Assembly (NCBI RefSeq): GCF_029167105.1
Contig: NZ_JARFML010000040.1
Coordinates: 1-64,000, forward strand
Direction of reading: 5' to 3'
Source: Bradyrhizobium yuanmingense
GTDB taxonomy: Bacteria > Pseudomonadota > Alphaproteobacteria > Rhizobiales > Xanthobacteraceae
DNA length: 64,000 nucleotides
The translations under genes were made by a program, and so were the position numbers. Below are positions 11,013 through 21,193 of the stretch, piece by piece; positions within the stretch are counted from its first letter, which is position 1; each line of letters begins with the position of its first letter. Under the pieces are notes generated by a model. The model had not been told where the DNA came from. It made no database searches and saw nothing but the letters and a program-made list of their open reading frames with translations.

Positions 11013-11648
11013 ATGCACATAGCCGTGTTGATGCTCGCCGTCATGACGATGGCGAACCCCGCTTGGGCGGGTGCGACAAAACCGGTCAAGCTCGTCGTCC
11101 TCGGCGATTCCCTGAGCGCGGGCCTTGGCCTTCCGGCCCAGGAGGCGTTCCCCCAGAAGCTTCAAAAAGCCTTGCGGGCCAAAGGCATAGAGGTCGACAT
11201 GACCAATGCCGGGGTGTCCGGCGACACCACCTCGGGCGGCCGCGACCGGCTCGACTGGTCGGTGCCCGATGGAACTGACGGTGTCATCGTCGAGCTCGGC
11301 GCCAATGACGCGCTGCGCGGCATCGATCCCGACGTGGCGCGCGCCGCGCTGACCGACATCGTCCAGCGGCTCAAGGCGCGAAAGATTGCGGTCATGCTCT
11401 GCGGCATGCTGGCGCCGCCGAATTACGGCGCCGAATACGCCGCGCGCTTCAATTCGATTTATCCGGATCTGGCGAAGACATTCGACGTGCCGCTCTATCC
11501 GTTCTTCCTCGAAGGCGTCGCGGCCGATGCCAAGCTCAACCAGCCCGACGGCATTCATCCGACCGCTGAAGGCGTCGACATCATCGTCAGCAGGGTCATG
11601 CCCATGGTGGAGGCATTCGTTGGCACGATCGCTGAGCAACGGCGTTGA
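11013..11648 (+). CDS. tesA: TesA-like GDSL esterase (arylesterase/lysophospholipase)
   Basis: A 211-residue SGNH hydrolase. Block I is VLGDSLSAGLGL (nucleophile Ser), block II GVSGDTTSGG, block III ELGANDALRG and block V DGIHPT (catalytic Asp/His). The ATG at 11013 gives a clean signal peptide, MHIAVLMLAVMTMANPAWA, so the enzyme is periplasmic. Upstream starts at 10956 or 10875 would run into the divergent ATPase gene and bury the signal peptide. The family acts on acyl esters and thioesters; the in vivo substrate is unknown. Confidence 0.9.
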   Translation: MHIAVLMLAVMTMANPAWAGATKPVKLVVLGDSLSAGLGLPAQEAFPQKLQKALRAKGIEVDMTNAGVSGDTTSGGRDRLDWSVPDGTDGVIVELGANDALRGIDPDVARAALTDIVQRLKARKIAVMLCGMLAPPNYGAEYAARFNSIYPDLAKTFDVPLYPFFLEGVAADAKLNQPDGIHPTAEGVDIIVSRVMPMVEAFVGTIAEQRR

Positions 11649-11820
11649 AAACCAGGCAACGCTAACCCTAATTCCCAGGGTTTTACCGGGGTGAGGCGCG
11701 GTGTGCTTCGCAGAGTCACACAACTGCGATAGGAATCAGGGTACCGGTGATTCGTCGCCGGCTCTAATTTGGATATGATCCTGCTCGGGGATCGTACCCA
11801 AGCATCGGGAGTGCGAAACG

Positions 11821-12357
11821 ATGCCGCGTTTGTTCACGGGTCTGGAAATTCCGGCCGAGATCGGCCAGTCGCTTTCCAACTTGAGGGGTGGCCTCCCCGG
11901 CGCCCGCTGGATCGATCCCGAAAATTATCACGTCACCCTGCGCTTCATCGGCGACATCGACGGCGCTTCCGCCAACGAGATCGCCTCGATGCTGTTTCGC
12001 GTCGACCGCAAGCCGTTCGAGGTGAAGGTGCAGGGGCTCACCAGCTTCGGCGGCCGCAAGCCGCGCGCAGTGGTCGCCACGATTGCGCCGAGCAAGCCGC
12101 TGATGGAATTGCAGGCCGAGCTCGAGCGCATGATGCAGCGGATCGGCCTCGACCCGGAGGGACGCAAGTTCATTCCGCACGTCACGCTGGCGAGGCTGCA
12201 CGACGCCTCCGACCGCGACGTCGCCGACTATCTCTCGCTGCGCGGCTATTTCCCGAGCAAGGCGTTCATGGCCGAACGCTTCGTGCTGTTCTCCTCGCGC
12301 GCATCGACGGGCGGCGGCCCGTATGTGGTCGAGGACGCCTACGAGCTGTGTGAGTGA
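11821..12357 (+). CDS. thpR: RNA 2',3'-cyclic phosphodiesterase
   Basis: A 178-residue 2H phosphoesterase. The two diagnostic H-x-T-L motifs are HVTL at residues 37-40 and again at 120-123. The N-terminus MPRLFTGLEIP fits the LigT/ThpR family, which opens 2',3'-cyclic phosphate ends and in vitro can join tRNA halves. It stands alone and converges on the degenerate vapB gene, 17 bp away. Confidence 0.92.
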   Translation: MPRLFTGLEIPAEIGQSLSNLRGGLPGARWIDPENYHVTLRFIGDIDGASANEIASMLFRVDRKPFEVKVQGLTSFGGRKPRAVVATIAPSKPLMELQAELERMMQRIGLDPEGRKFIPHVTLARLHDASDRDVADYLSLRGYFPSKAFMAERFVLFSSRASTGGGPYVVEDAYELCE

Positions 12358-12374
12358 GCTTCGCGCACAAGATG

Positions 12375-12665
12375 TTAGGCCATATGGTGCGGTAGACGCG
12401 TCGCGTCAGGATCTGAATGGCAATCCATCATTGTCGTAGGCAACAATTCGTCCGCGGTCTGGTCTGCTACCACCGGCAGCTCACTCCAGCGTCGGCGGAT
12501 CGCGGCCATGTCGTCTATGCGAGCAGTTTTGCCGTCGGGATTGTTGACCCGACTAAGCCGCTCCTCGAGAGCTCGCTTGGTGGCGATCGCAACGGTCTCG
12601 CCAGTGAGTTGCGCCAGCTTCCACGCGAGATGCTCAGTCTCGAAGTCCTCAATTTTAAGAGCCAT
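12375..12665 (-). pseudogene. Frameshifted VapB-type antitoxin, orphan
   Basis: The first ~75 residues match the Rv0623/VapB family: MALKIEDFETEHLAWKLAQL, then GETV, then ALEERLSR. The expected C-terminal consensus ADEILGYDExGLPR breaks after ADELL. Restoring one base at 12439-12441 gives a second frame reading YDNDGLP and ending at a TGA at 12406-12408, very close to the family end, so a one-base deletion is the simplest reading. The partner vapC, which normally overlaps the vapB end, is absent: only 48 bp remain before thpR. GAGG lies eight bases before the ATG at 12665. Confidence 0.7.
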
Positions 12666-12804
12666 GTCGGTCACCTCGGACCAGTCGCTTAACCCTCTGA
12701 TATTTCAGTCATACGCCCGCACTCAGCCGGCTTAGGGTAAGCGCATACGCCCGTTGCGCCAATACGCAGTTGCAATTTCCCTCCGTCTCTGGCGGTAAAG
12801 GGCC

Positions 12805-13992
12805 ATGCTCTCCACCCCAAATCCCTCATTCCGCGAGGCCTATCAGGCCGAGATCGCGTCCGGCGCGATCGAGCCCGATGCCGCGCAGGCCGAGGTCGCC
12901 GAGGCCTATGCGGCGCTGGACCAGCGGCTGGCCACTTACAAGCCGCAACGCAAGCAGGGTCTCCTCAGCCGCCTGTTCGGCGGTGGTGACAGGGACGATG
13001 TGCCGCGCGGGCTCTACATCCATGGCGAGGTCGGCCGCGGCAAGACCATGCTGATGGATCTGTTCTTCCAGCACTCCGATGTCGAGCATAAGCGCCGCGC
13101 GCATTTCCACGAATTCATGGCCGACGTGCATGAGCGCATCTACGACTACCGCCAGAGCATCGCGCGCGGCGAGATCGCCGACGCCGACGTCATCGCGCTG
13201 ACCGCGAATGCGATCTTCGAGGAGAGCTGGCTGCTCTGCTTCGACGAATTCCACGTCACCGACATCGCCGACGCGATGATCCTGGGGCGCCTGTTCGCCA
13301 AATTGTTCGAGCTCGGCACCGTCGTGGTCGCGACCTCCAACGTCGCGCCCGACGATCTCTACAAGGGCGGTCTCAACCGCTCGTTGTTCCTGCCCTTCAT
13401 CAAACAGATCACCGACCATATGGATGTCGCGCGGCTCGATGCGCGCACCGACTTCCGCCTGGAGAAGCTGCAGGGCGTGCCGATGTGGCTGACGCCGGCC
13501 GATGGCGATGCGGACGCCGCGCTTGACCGCGCCTGGAAGCGGATGACAGGCGGCGCCAAATGCCGCTCGCGCGACATTTCGATCAAGGGCCGCATTCTGC
13601 ACGTGCCGTGCTCGGCCCATGGCGTGGCGCGGTTCTCCTTCGCCGACCTCTGCGAGCAGCCGCTCGGTGCATCCGACTACCTCAGGCTGGCGCACGACTA
13701 TCACACCATCCTGGTCGACCATATTCCAGTGATGGACCTCTCCCAGCGTAACGCGGCCAAGCGTTTCATCACCCTGATCGATACGCTTTACGACAACGCC
13801 GTGAAGCTGATGGCCTCGGCCGACGCCAACCCGATCTCGCTCTACCTCGCGACCGATGGCACCGAGGCCATGGAGTTCAAGCGGACCGCCTCGCGCCTGA
13901 TCGAAATGAGCTCGGAATCCTATCTGGCGCTGCCTCACGGCCGCAAGGATTCCACCGCCAGCGGCTCGACCAAGGGCTTGGTGGAGACTTAA
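12805..13992 (+). CDS. zapE: Cell division ATPase ZapE (AFG1-like)
   Basis: A 395-residue AFG1-family P-loop ATPase. Walker A is GEVGRGKT (74-81) and Walker B LLCFDEFH (143-150). Downstream ATSNVAPDDLYKGGLNR and the C-terminal DTLYDN segment are family signatures. In E. coli ZapE interacts with FtsZ and supports division under stress. It lies upstream of mdh, an order I recall from related alphaproteobacteria. A family A repeat follows. Confidence 0.93.
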   Translation: MLSTPNPSFREAYQAEIASGAIEPDAAQAEVAEAYAALDQRLATYKPQRKQGLLSRLFGGGDRDDVPRGLYIHGEVGRGKTMLMDLFFQHSDVEHKRRAHFHEFMADVHERIYDYRQSIARGEIADADVIALTANAIFEESWLLCFDEFHVTDIADAMILGRLFAKLFELGTVVVATSNVAPDDLYKGGLNRSLFLPFIKQITDHMDVARLDARTDFRLEKLQGVPMWLTPADGDADAALDRAWKRMTGGAKCRSRDISIKGRILHVPCSAHGVARFSFADLCEQPLGASDYLRLAHDYHTILVDHIPVMDLSQRNAAKRFITLIDTLYDNAVKLMASADANPISLYLATDGTEAMEFKRTASRLIEMSSESYLALPHGRKDSTASGSTKGLVET

Positions 13993-14008
13993 GTCCTAGT
14001 CTCTGCCC

Positions 14009-14085
14009 GTCATTCCGGGGCGCGCGGAGCGCGAGCCCGGAATCCATACTCCGGACTCGCGACTTTCGTCGCGCCCCGGAATGAC
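14009..14085. repeat. Dispersed palindromic repeat, family A
   Basis: Compact copy: GTCATTCCGGGGCGCG, then GAGCCCGGAATCCAT, then the inverted GCGCCCCGGAATGAC. It lies in the 219-bp spacer between zapE and mdh. No promoter element for mdh could be picked out with confidence. Confidence 0.85.
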
Positions 14086-14211
14086 AGGGCTGTGTGCCCG
14101 AGGCCGCGCCAAGCCCGACAATTGGGCATTGGGCGACTTGAACGGGGGAGGCGAAAGGGATAACCACCCGTCTCAGTTTCCCCTCCTTACGTGTCTAAAG
14201 GACAGGTTCAC

Positions 14212-15180
14212 ATGGCGCGCGACAAGATTGCTTTGATTGGCTCCGGCCAGATCGGCGGAACGCTGGCTCACCTCATCGGCCTGAAAGAACTGGGCGACGT
14301 CGTGATGTTCGACATCGCCGAGGGCGTGCCGCAGGGCAAGGCGCTCGACATCGCGCAGTCCTCGCCGGTCGACGGCTTCGATGCACACTACACCGGCGCG
14401 AATTCCTACGAGGCGCTGGACAATGCGAAGGTCTGCATCGTCACCGCCGGCGTGCCGCGCAAGCCCGGCATGAGCCGCGACGACCTCCTCTCCATCAACC
14501 TCAAGGTCATGGAGCAGGTCGGCGCCGGCATCAAGAAGTACGCCCCCGACGCCTTCGTCATCTGCATCACCAACCCGCTCGACGCCATGGTCTGGGCGCT
14601 GCAGAAGGCGTCCGGCCTGCCGCACAAGAAGGTGGTCGGCATGGCCGGCGTGCTGGATTCGGCCCGCTTCCGCTACTTCCTCGCCGACGAGTTCAACGTC
14701 TCGGTCGAGGACGTCACCGCCTTCGTGCTCGGCGGCCACGGCGACACCATGGTGCCGCTGGTGAAGTACTCCACCGTCGCCGGCATCCCGCTGCCCGACC
14801 TCGTCAAGATGGGCTGGACCTCACAGGCGCGCCTCGACGAGATCGTCGACCGCACCCGCAACGGCGGCGCCGAGATCGTCAACCTGCTCAAGACCGGCTC
14901 GGCCTTCTACGCCCCTGCCGCATCCGCGATCGCGATGGCCGAGAGCTATCTGAAGGACAAGAGGCGCGTGCTGCCCTGCGCCGCCTATCTCAACGGCGAG
15001 TACAGCGTGAAGGACATGTATGTCGGCGTGCCCGTCGTGATCGGCGCCAAGGGCGTCGAGCGCGTGGTCGAGATCGACCTCGCCGGCAAGGACCGCGAGG
15101 CGTTTGACAAGTCGGTCGGTGCCGTGCAGGGCTTGGTCGATGCCTGCAAGAAGATCGCACCCGATCTTCTCGGCCGCTAA
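14212..15180 (+). CDS. mdh: Malate dehydrogenase
   Basis: A 322-residue LDH-like NAD-dependent malate dehydrogenase that makes oxaloacetate in the TCA cycle. The Rossmann glycine motif is GSGQIGG (10-16), the substrate-binding Arg is in VPRKPGMSRDD, and the catalytic His is H176 in LGGHGD. I chose the ATG at 14212 (MARDKIALIG), with AAAGGA about ten bases upstream; an alternative seven codons upstream is not family-like. It heads the mdh-sucCD-sucAB-lpdA block but has its own terminator at 15194. Confidence 0.98.
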   Translation: MARDKIALIGSGQIGGTLAHLIGLKELGDVVMFDIAEGVPQGKALDIAQSSPVDGFDAHYTGANSYEALDNAKVCIVTAGVPRKPGMSRDDLLSINLKVMEQVGAGIKKYAPDAFVICITNPLDAMVWALQKASGLPHKKVVGMAGVLDSARFRYFLADEFNVSVEDVTAFVLGGHGDTMVPLVKYSTVAGIPLPDLVKMGWTSQARLDEIVDRTRNGGAEIVNLLKTGSAFYAPAASAIAMAESYLKDKRRVLPCAAYLNGEYSVKDMYVGVPVVIGAKGVERVVEIDLAGKDREAFDKSVGAVQGLVDACKKIAPDLLGR

Positions 15181-15193
15181 GGCAAAGCAATAC

Positions 15194-15227
15194 CCGCCGA
15201 AGATCGAAACCCGGTCTTCGGCGGTTT
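15194..15227 (+). terminator. Intrinsic terminator of mdh
   Basis: Ten-base stem CCGCCGAAGA / TCTTCGGCGG followed by TTTCACTT, starting 14 bp after the mdh stop. It separates mdh from sucC, which must therefore have its own promoter or depend on readthrough. Confidence 0.8.
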
Positions 15228-15383
15228 CACTTCCGGACCCCGGCTGACCGGGGTGGGGTTCCGGTCTCGGCAGATCTCGATGTCAAAGAATCCGGGTTGC
15301 AGTTCCTGTGGTATATGGTATGCCAGCCACAAGACTGAGGTGGGCCCATAGGGTCACCGCCCGCGGGTTCAGGGAGCGACCAT

Positions 15384-16583
<1,200 letters not shown>

Positions 16584-16587
16584 GGCC

Positions 16588-17067
16588 ATGGCCCAGGACC
16601 ATCTTGCCGCATCATCTCCGCTCCCCGAGCACGCGCGTCTCGCCGCGTTCGCCGGCGAATGGGATGGTGAGGAGATGGTCTTCCCGTCGCGCTGGACGGC
16701 GGGCGGGCCGGCGACCTCGCGTACTGTCGCGCGCATGGATCTCAACGGGTTCTATCTGATCCAGGACTCCGTCCAGATGCGCGACGGCAAGCAGGTCTTC
16801 GCCACCCACGGCATCTTCACCTTCGACCGCGACGACCGGACCTACAAATTGTTCTGGTACGATTCGCTCGGCTACACGCCGCCATCGCCCGCCTCGGGCG
16901 GGTGGGCCGGCAAGACCCTGACGCTGGTGCGCGGTTCGCTCCGCGGCAATGCGCGCCACGTCTACGAGATCATTAATGAGGATTCCTACTCGTTGAAGAT
17001 TCAATTCTCGCCGGACGCGGAAGGCTGGTCCGACGTCCTCACCGGCGTCTACCGCCGCATCCACTGA
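16588..17067 (+). CDS. DUF1579 family protein between sucC and sucD
   Basis: A 159-residue soluble protein starting four bases after the sucC stop. It resembles the DUF1579 family: FAGEWDGEEMVFPSRW at the N-terminus, a middle strand DLNGFYLIQDSVQM, and a beta-rich, lipocalin-like pattern to the end. It has no signal peptide and no recognisable catalytic motif. The tight spacing to sucC and sucD makes co-transcription with the two ligase subunits nearly certain, yet no role in the TCA cycle is known to me. Confidence 0.7.
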   Translation: MAQDHLAASSPLPEHARLAAFAGEWDGEEMVFPSRWTAGGPATSRTVARMDLNGFYLIQDSVQMRDGKQVFATHGIFTFDRDDRTYKLFWYDSLGYTPPSPASGGWAGKTLTLVRGSLRGNARHVYEIINEDSYSLKIQFSPDAEGWSDVLTGVYRRIH

Positions 17068-17103
17068 CCCACTCACTCTGTTAGTTTCGCGAAAGCAGAC
17101 CTC

Positions 17104-17988
17104 ATGTCCATCCTGATCGACAAGAACACCAAGGTCATCTGCCAGGGCTTCACCGGCAAGAACGGCACCTTCCACTCCGAGGCCGCGATCGCCTACGGCA
17201 CCAAGATGGTCGGCGGCACCTCGCCGGGCAAAGGCGGCTCGACGCATCTGGGCCTGCCGGTGTTCGACACCGTGCGCGAGGCGCGTGAGAAGACCGGCGC
17301 CGACGCGTCGGTGATCTACGTGCCGCCGCCGGGCGCAGCCGACGCGATCTGCGAAGCCATCGATGCCGAGGTCCCGCTGATCGTCTGCATCACCGAGGGC
17401 ATTCCTGTGATCGACATGGTTCGCGTCAAGCGCTCGCTGCTCGGCTCCAAGTCGCGCCTGATCGGGCCGAACTGCCCGGGCGTCATGACCGCCGGCGAGT
17501 GCAAGATCGGCATCATGCCCGCCAACATCTTCAAGACCGGCTCGGTCGGCATCGTCTCCCGCTCGGGCACGCTGACCTATGAAGCCGTGTTCCAGACCTC
17601 CCAGGAAGGCCTCGGCCAGACCACCGCGGTCGGCATCGGCGGCGACCCGGTCAAGGGCACCGAGTTCATCGACGTGCTGGAGATGTTGCTCGCCGACCCC
17701 AAGACCGAATCGATCATCATGATCGGCGAGATCGGCGGTTCCGCCGAGGAGGACGCCGCCCAGTTCCTCAAGGACGAGGCCAAGCGCGGCCGCAAGAAGC
17801 CGATGGTCGGCTTCATCGCCGGCGTCACCGCCCCTCCCGGCCGCCGCATGGGTCATGCCGGCGCCATCATCTCCGGCGGCAAGGGCGACGCTGGTTCCAA
17901 GACCGAGGCGATGAAATCCGCAGGGATTACAGTGTCCCCGTCGCCCGCCCGCCTCGGCCACACGCTTGCCGAAAAGTTGAAAGGCTAA
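17104..17988 (+). CDS. sucD: Succinate-CoA ligase, alpha subunit
   Basis: A 294-residue alpha subunit. It has the CoA-binding Rossmann N-terminus (ICQGFTGKNGTFHSEAAI), GPNCPGVM, and the phosphorylated histidine at H251 in MGHAGAIISGG. With SucC it forms the heterotetramer that converts succinyl-CoA to succinate. It begins 36 bp after the DUF1579 stop and is followed by a 137-bp spacer before sucA. Confidence 0.98.
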   Translation: MSILIDKNTKVICQGFTGKNGTFHSEAAIAYGTKMVGGTSPGKGGSTHLGLPVFDTVREAREKTGADASVIYVPPPGAADAICEAIDAEVPLIVCITEGIPVIDMVRVKRSLLGSKSRLIGPNCPGVMTAGECKIGIMPANIFKTGSVGIVSRSGTLTYEAVFQTSQEGLGQTTAVGIGGDPVKGTEFIDVLEMLLADPKTESIIMIGEIGGSAEEDAAQFLKDEAKRGRKKPMVGFIAGVTAPPGRRMGHAGAIISGGKGDAGSKTEAMKSAGITVSPSPARLGHTLAEKLKG

Positions 17989-18125
17989 TTCACTTCTTCG
18001 TGCTTTTCCGGGCGAAGTTTCGCAGCAAATAGGGTAAAGGGTGCCTGTCGCGTCGAGCCCTGTCGGGGGAGCTCGGCGCCAGCGCCGTTTGTTATGCGCG
18101 AACCGAAATCGCCAGGAACTCAAGT

Positions 18126-21083
18126 ATGTCTCGCCAGGACGCGAACGCAGCCTTTGCCCTGTCATCCTTTTTGCAGGGCACCAATGCCACCTACATCGAC
18201 GAAATCTACGCCCGCTACCAGAAGGACCCGTCCTCGGTCGATGCCGAGTGGCAGGAGTTCTTCAAGAGCCTGAACGACGCGCCGGCTGACATCAGCAAGA
18301 ACGCGGAAGGCCCGTCCTGGGAGCGCGACAACTGGCCGCTGACCCCGAAGGACGATCTGACCTCCGCCCTCGACGGCAACTGGGCCGAGGTCGAGAAGAC
18401 GGTCGGTGGCAAGATCGCCGCCAAGGCGCAGGCCAAAGGCGCCGACATCTCCTCAGCCGACCTGCTTCAGGCGACGCGCGATTCCGTCCGCGCCCTGATG
18501 CTGATCCGCTCCTATCGCATGCGCGGCCACTTCCACGCCAAGCTCGATCCGCTCGGCATCGAAGCCCAGCGCAACCGCGAAGAGCTCGATCCGCGCACCT
18601 ACGGCTTCAGCGAGGCCGATTTCGACCGCAAGATCTTCCTCGATCACGTGCTCGGCCTCGAATACGGCACGTTGCGCGAGATCACCGCGATCTGCGAGCG
18701 CACCTACTGCCAGACGCTCGGCGTCGAGTTCATGCACATCAGCAACGCGGCGCAGAAGGCCTGGATCCAGGAGCGCATCGAGGGACCTGACAAGGAGATC
18801 TCGTTCACGCGTGAAGGCCGCAGGGCCATCCTGCAGAAGCTGATCGAAGCCGAGGGTTTCGAAAAGTTCTGCGACACCAAGTTCACCGGCACCAAGCGCT
18901 TCGGCCTCGACGGCGGTGAAGCCCTGATCCCCGCGCTCGAGCAGATCATCAAGCGCGGCGGCAATCTCGGCGTGAAGGAAATCGTGCTCGGCATGCCGCA
19001 TCGCGGCCGCCTCAACGTGCTGACCCAGGTGTTGGGCAAGGCCCATCGCGCGCTGTTCCACGAGTTCAAGGGCGGCTCGGCAAATCCCGACGCGGTCGAA
19101 GGCTCCGGCGACGTCAAGTATCACCTCGGCGCCTCCTCGGACCGCGAGTTCGACGGCAACCGCATCCACCTGTCGCTGACCGCCAACCCCTCGCATCTCG
19201 AGATCGTCGATCCCGTCGTGCTCGGCAAGGTCCGCGCCAAGCAGGACCAGCACGGCGATCCCCCGGACATGCGCATCTCGGTGATGCCGCTCCTGATGCA
19301 CGGCGACGCCGCGTTCGCCGGCCAGGGCGTGGTCGCGGAGTGTTTCGGCCTGTCCGACCTGAAGGGCTACCGCACCGGCGGCTCCGTGCACTTCATCGTC
19401 AACAACCAGATCGGCTTCACCACCTATCCGCGCTACTCGCGCTCCTCGCCCTATCCGTCGGATGTGGCGAAGATGATCGACGCACCGATCTTCCACGTCA
19501 ACGGCGACGATCCGGAAGCCGTCGTGTTCGCGGCCAAGGTCGCGACCGAATTCCGGCAGAAGTTCCACAAGCCCGTCGTCATCGACATGTGGTGTTATCG
19601 CCGCTACGGCCACAATGAGGGCGATGAGCCGGCCTTCACCCAGCCGGTGATGTACAAGCGGATCGCAGCCCATCCCTCGACGCTGACGCTCTACTCCAAG
19701 CGCCTGATCGCAGAAGGCGTCGTCACCGAGGGCGAGGTCGACAAGCTGAAGGCGGACTGGCGCGCCCGGCTCGATGCCGAGTTCGAGGCCGGCACCTCCT
19801 ACAAGCCGAACAAGGCCGACTGGCTCGACGGCAAGTGGGCGGGCTTCAAGATCGCCGATCAGGAAGAGGATGCGCGGCGCGGCGTCACCGGCGTCGACAT
19901 CGCTGTGCTGAAGGACATCGGCCGCAAGATCACCAAGGTGCCGGACGGCTTCCGTGTTCACCGCACCATTCAGCGTTTCCTCGATAACCGCGCCAAGGCG
20001 ATCGAGAGCGGCAACGGCATCGACTGGGCGACCGGCGAGGCGCTGGCGTTCTGCTCGCTGCTCAACGAAAACCACCACGTCCGGCTATCAGGACAGGACT
20101 CGGAACGCGGCACCTTCTCGCAGCGCCATTCGGTCCTGATCGATCAGGAGGACGAGAGCCGCTACACGCCGTTCAACCATCTCGGCCACGAGCAGGGCCA
20201 TTACGAGGTCATCAACTCGCTGCTGTCGGAAGAAGCCGTGCTCGGTTTCGAATACGGCTATTCGCTCGCCGAGCCGAACACGCTGACGCTGTGGGAAGCC
20301 CAGTTCGGCGACTTCGCCAACGGCGCGCAGGTCGTGTTCGACCAGTTCATCTCGTCGGGCGAGCGCAAATGGCTGCGCATGTCCGGTCTGGTCTGCCTGT
20401 TGCCGCACGGCTACGAGGGCCAGGGGCCGGAGCACTCCTCGGCGCGCCTCGAGCGTTACTTGCAGATGTGCGCGGAAGACAACATGCAGGTGGTCTACCC
20501 GACCACGCCGGCGAACTATTTCCACGTGCTGCGCCGGCAGCTGCATCGCGAGATCCGCAAGCCGCTGATCATGATGACGCCGAAGTCGCTGCTGCGTCAC
20601 AAGCGGGCGGTGTCGCGTCTCGACGAGCTCGCGAAGGGCACGACCTTCCACCGCATCCTCTACGATGACGCCCAGATGCTGCCGAACGAGGCGATCAAGC
20701 TCGTCCCCGACGAGAAGATCCGCCGCATCGTGCTGTGCTCCGGCAAGGTCTATTACGACCTCTACGAGGAGCGCGAGAAGCGCGGCATCGACGACATCTA
20801 CCTGATGCGCGTCGAGCAGCTCTACCCGGTGCCGCTGAAGGCGCTGGTGGCCGAGCTGTCGCGCTTCAAGAAGGCCGAGATGGTGTGGTGCCAGGAAGAG
20901 CCCCGCAACATGGGTGCCTGGCACTTCATCGAGCCCTATCTGGAATGGGTGCTGAACCAGGTGAACGGCGCGAGCCGGCGTCCGCGTTATGTCGGCCGCG
21001 CCGCATCCGCCGCGACCGCCACGGGTCTGATGTCCAAGCATCAGGCTCAGCTGAAGGCGTTCCTGGACGAAGCACTGAGCTGA
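18126..21083 (+). CDS. sucA: 2-oxoglutarate dehydrogenase E1 component
   Basis: A 985-residue thiamine-diphosphate decarboxylase, the E1 of the 2-oxoglutarate dehydrogenase complex. The N-terminal E2-binding arm has FLQGTNATYIDEIYARYQ, followed by LGMPHRGRLNVL, HLGASSDREF, HGDAAFAGQGVVAE and the ThDP region NNQIGFTTYPR. The C-terminal transketolase-like domain has CLLPHGYEGQGPEHSSAR. Length and motifs match the bacterial OdhA/SucA type. It is followed at 110 bp by sucB. Confidence 0.98.
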   Translation: MSRQDANAAFALSSFLQGTNATYIDEIYARYQKDPSSVDAEWQEFFKSLNDAPADISKNAEGPSWERDNWPLTPKDDLTSALDGNWAEVEKTVGGKIAAKAQAKGADISSADLLQATRDSVRALMLIRSYRMRGHFHAKLDPLGIEAQRNREELDPRTYGFSEADFDRKIFLDHVLGLEYGTLREITAICERTYCQTLGVEFMHISNAAQKAWIQERIEGPDKEISFTREGRRAILQKLIEAEGFEKFCDTKFTGTKRFGLDGGEALIPALEQIIKRGGNLGVKEIVLGMPHRGRLNVLTQVLGKAHRALFHEFKGGSANPDAVEGSGDVKYHLGASSDREFDGNRIHLSLTANPSHLEIVDPVVLGKVRAKQDQHGDPPDMRISVMPLLMHGDAAFAGQGVVAECFGLSDLKGYRTGGSVHFIVNNQIGFTTYPRYSRSSPYPSDVAKMIDAPIFHVNGDDPEAVVFAAKVATEFRQKFHKPVVIDMWCYRRYGHNEGDEPAFTQPVMYKRIAAHPSTLTLYSKRLIAEGVVTEGEVDKLKADWRARLDAEFEAGTSYKPNKADWLDGKWAGFKIADQEEDARRGVTGVDIAVLKDIGRKITKVPDGFRVHRTIQRFLDNRAKAIESGNGIDWATGEALAFCSLLNENHHVRLSGQDSERGTFSQRHSVLIDQEDESRYTPFNHLGHEQGHYEVINSLLSEEAVLGFEYGYSLAEPNTLTLWEAQFGDFANGAQVVFDQFISSGERKWLRMSGLVCLLPHGYEGQGPEHSSARLERYLQMCAEDNMQVVYPTTPANYFHVLRRQLHREIRKPLIMMTPKSLLRHKRAVSRLDELAKGTTFHRILYDDAQMLPNEAIKLVPDEKIRRIVLCSGKVYYDLYEEREKRGIDDIYLMRVEQLYPVPLKALVAELSRFKKAEMVWCQEEPRNMGAWHFIEPYLEWVLNQVNGASRRPRYVGRAASAATATGLMSKHQAQLKAFLDEALS

Positions 21084-21193
21084 GAAGTTTTTTAGACGCT
21101 GTCATCGCCCGCCCAGTGCGCAATTGCGCATAGGCGGGGCATGACGCCTGTAGAATTCATGAACGCTACCTGCGATCCCTTAAGGATGAGACC

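Noticed and set aside
18453..20078. Long antisense open frame over sucA, and similar ones over lpdA (22803-25112) and atpA (31469-33493)
   Set aside because: Same shadow-frame pattern opposite well-supported genes; no start context and no recognisable domain.
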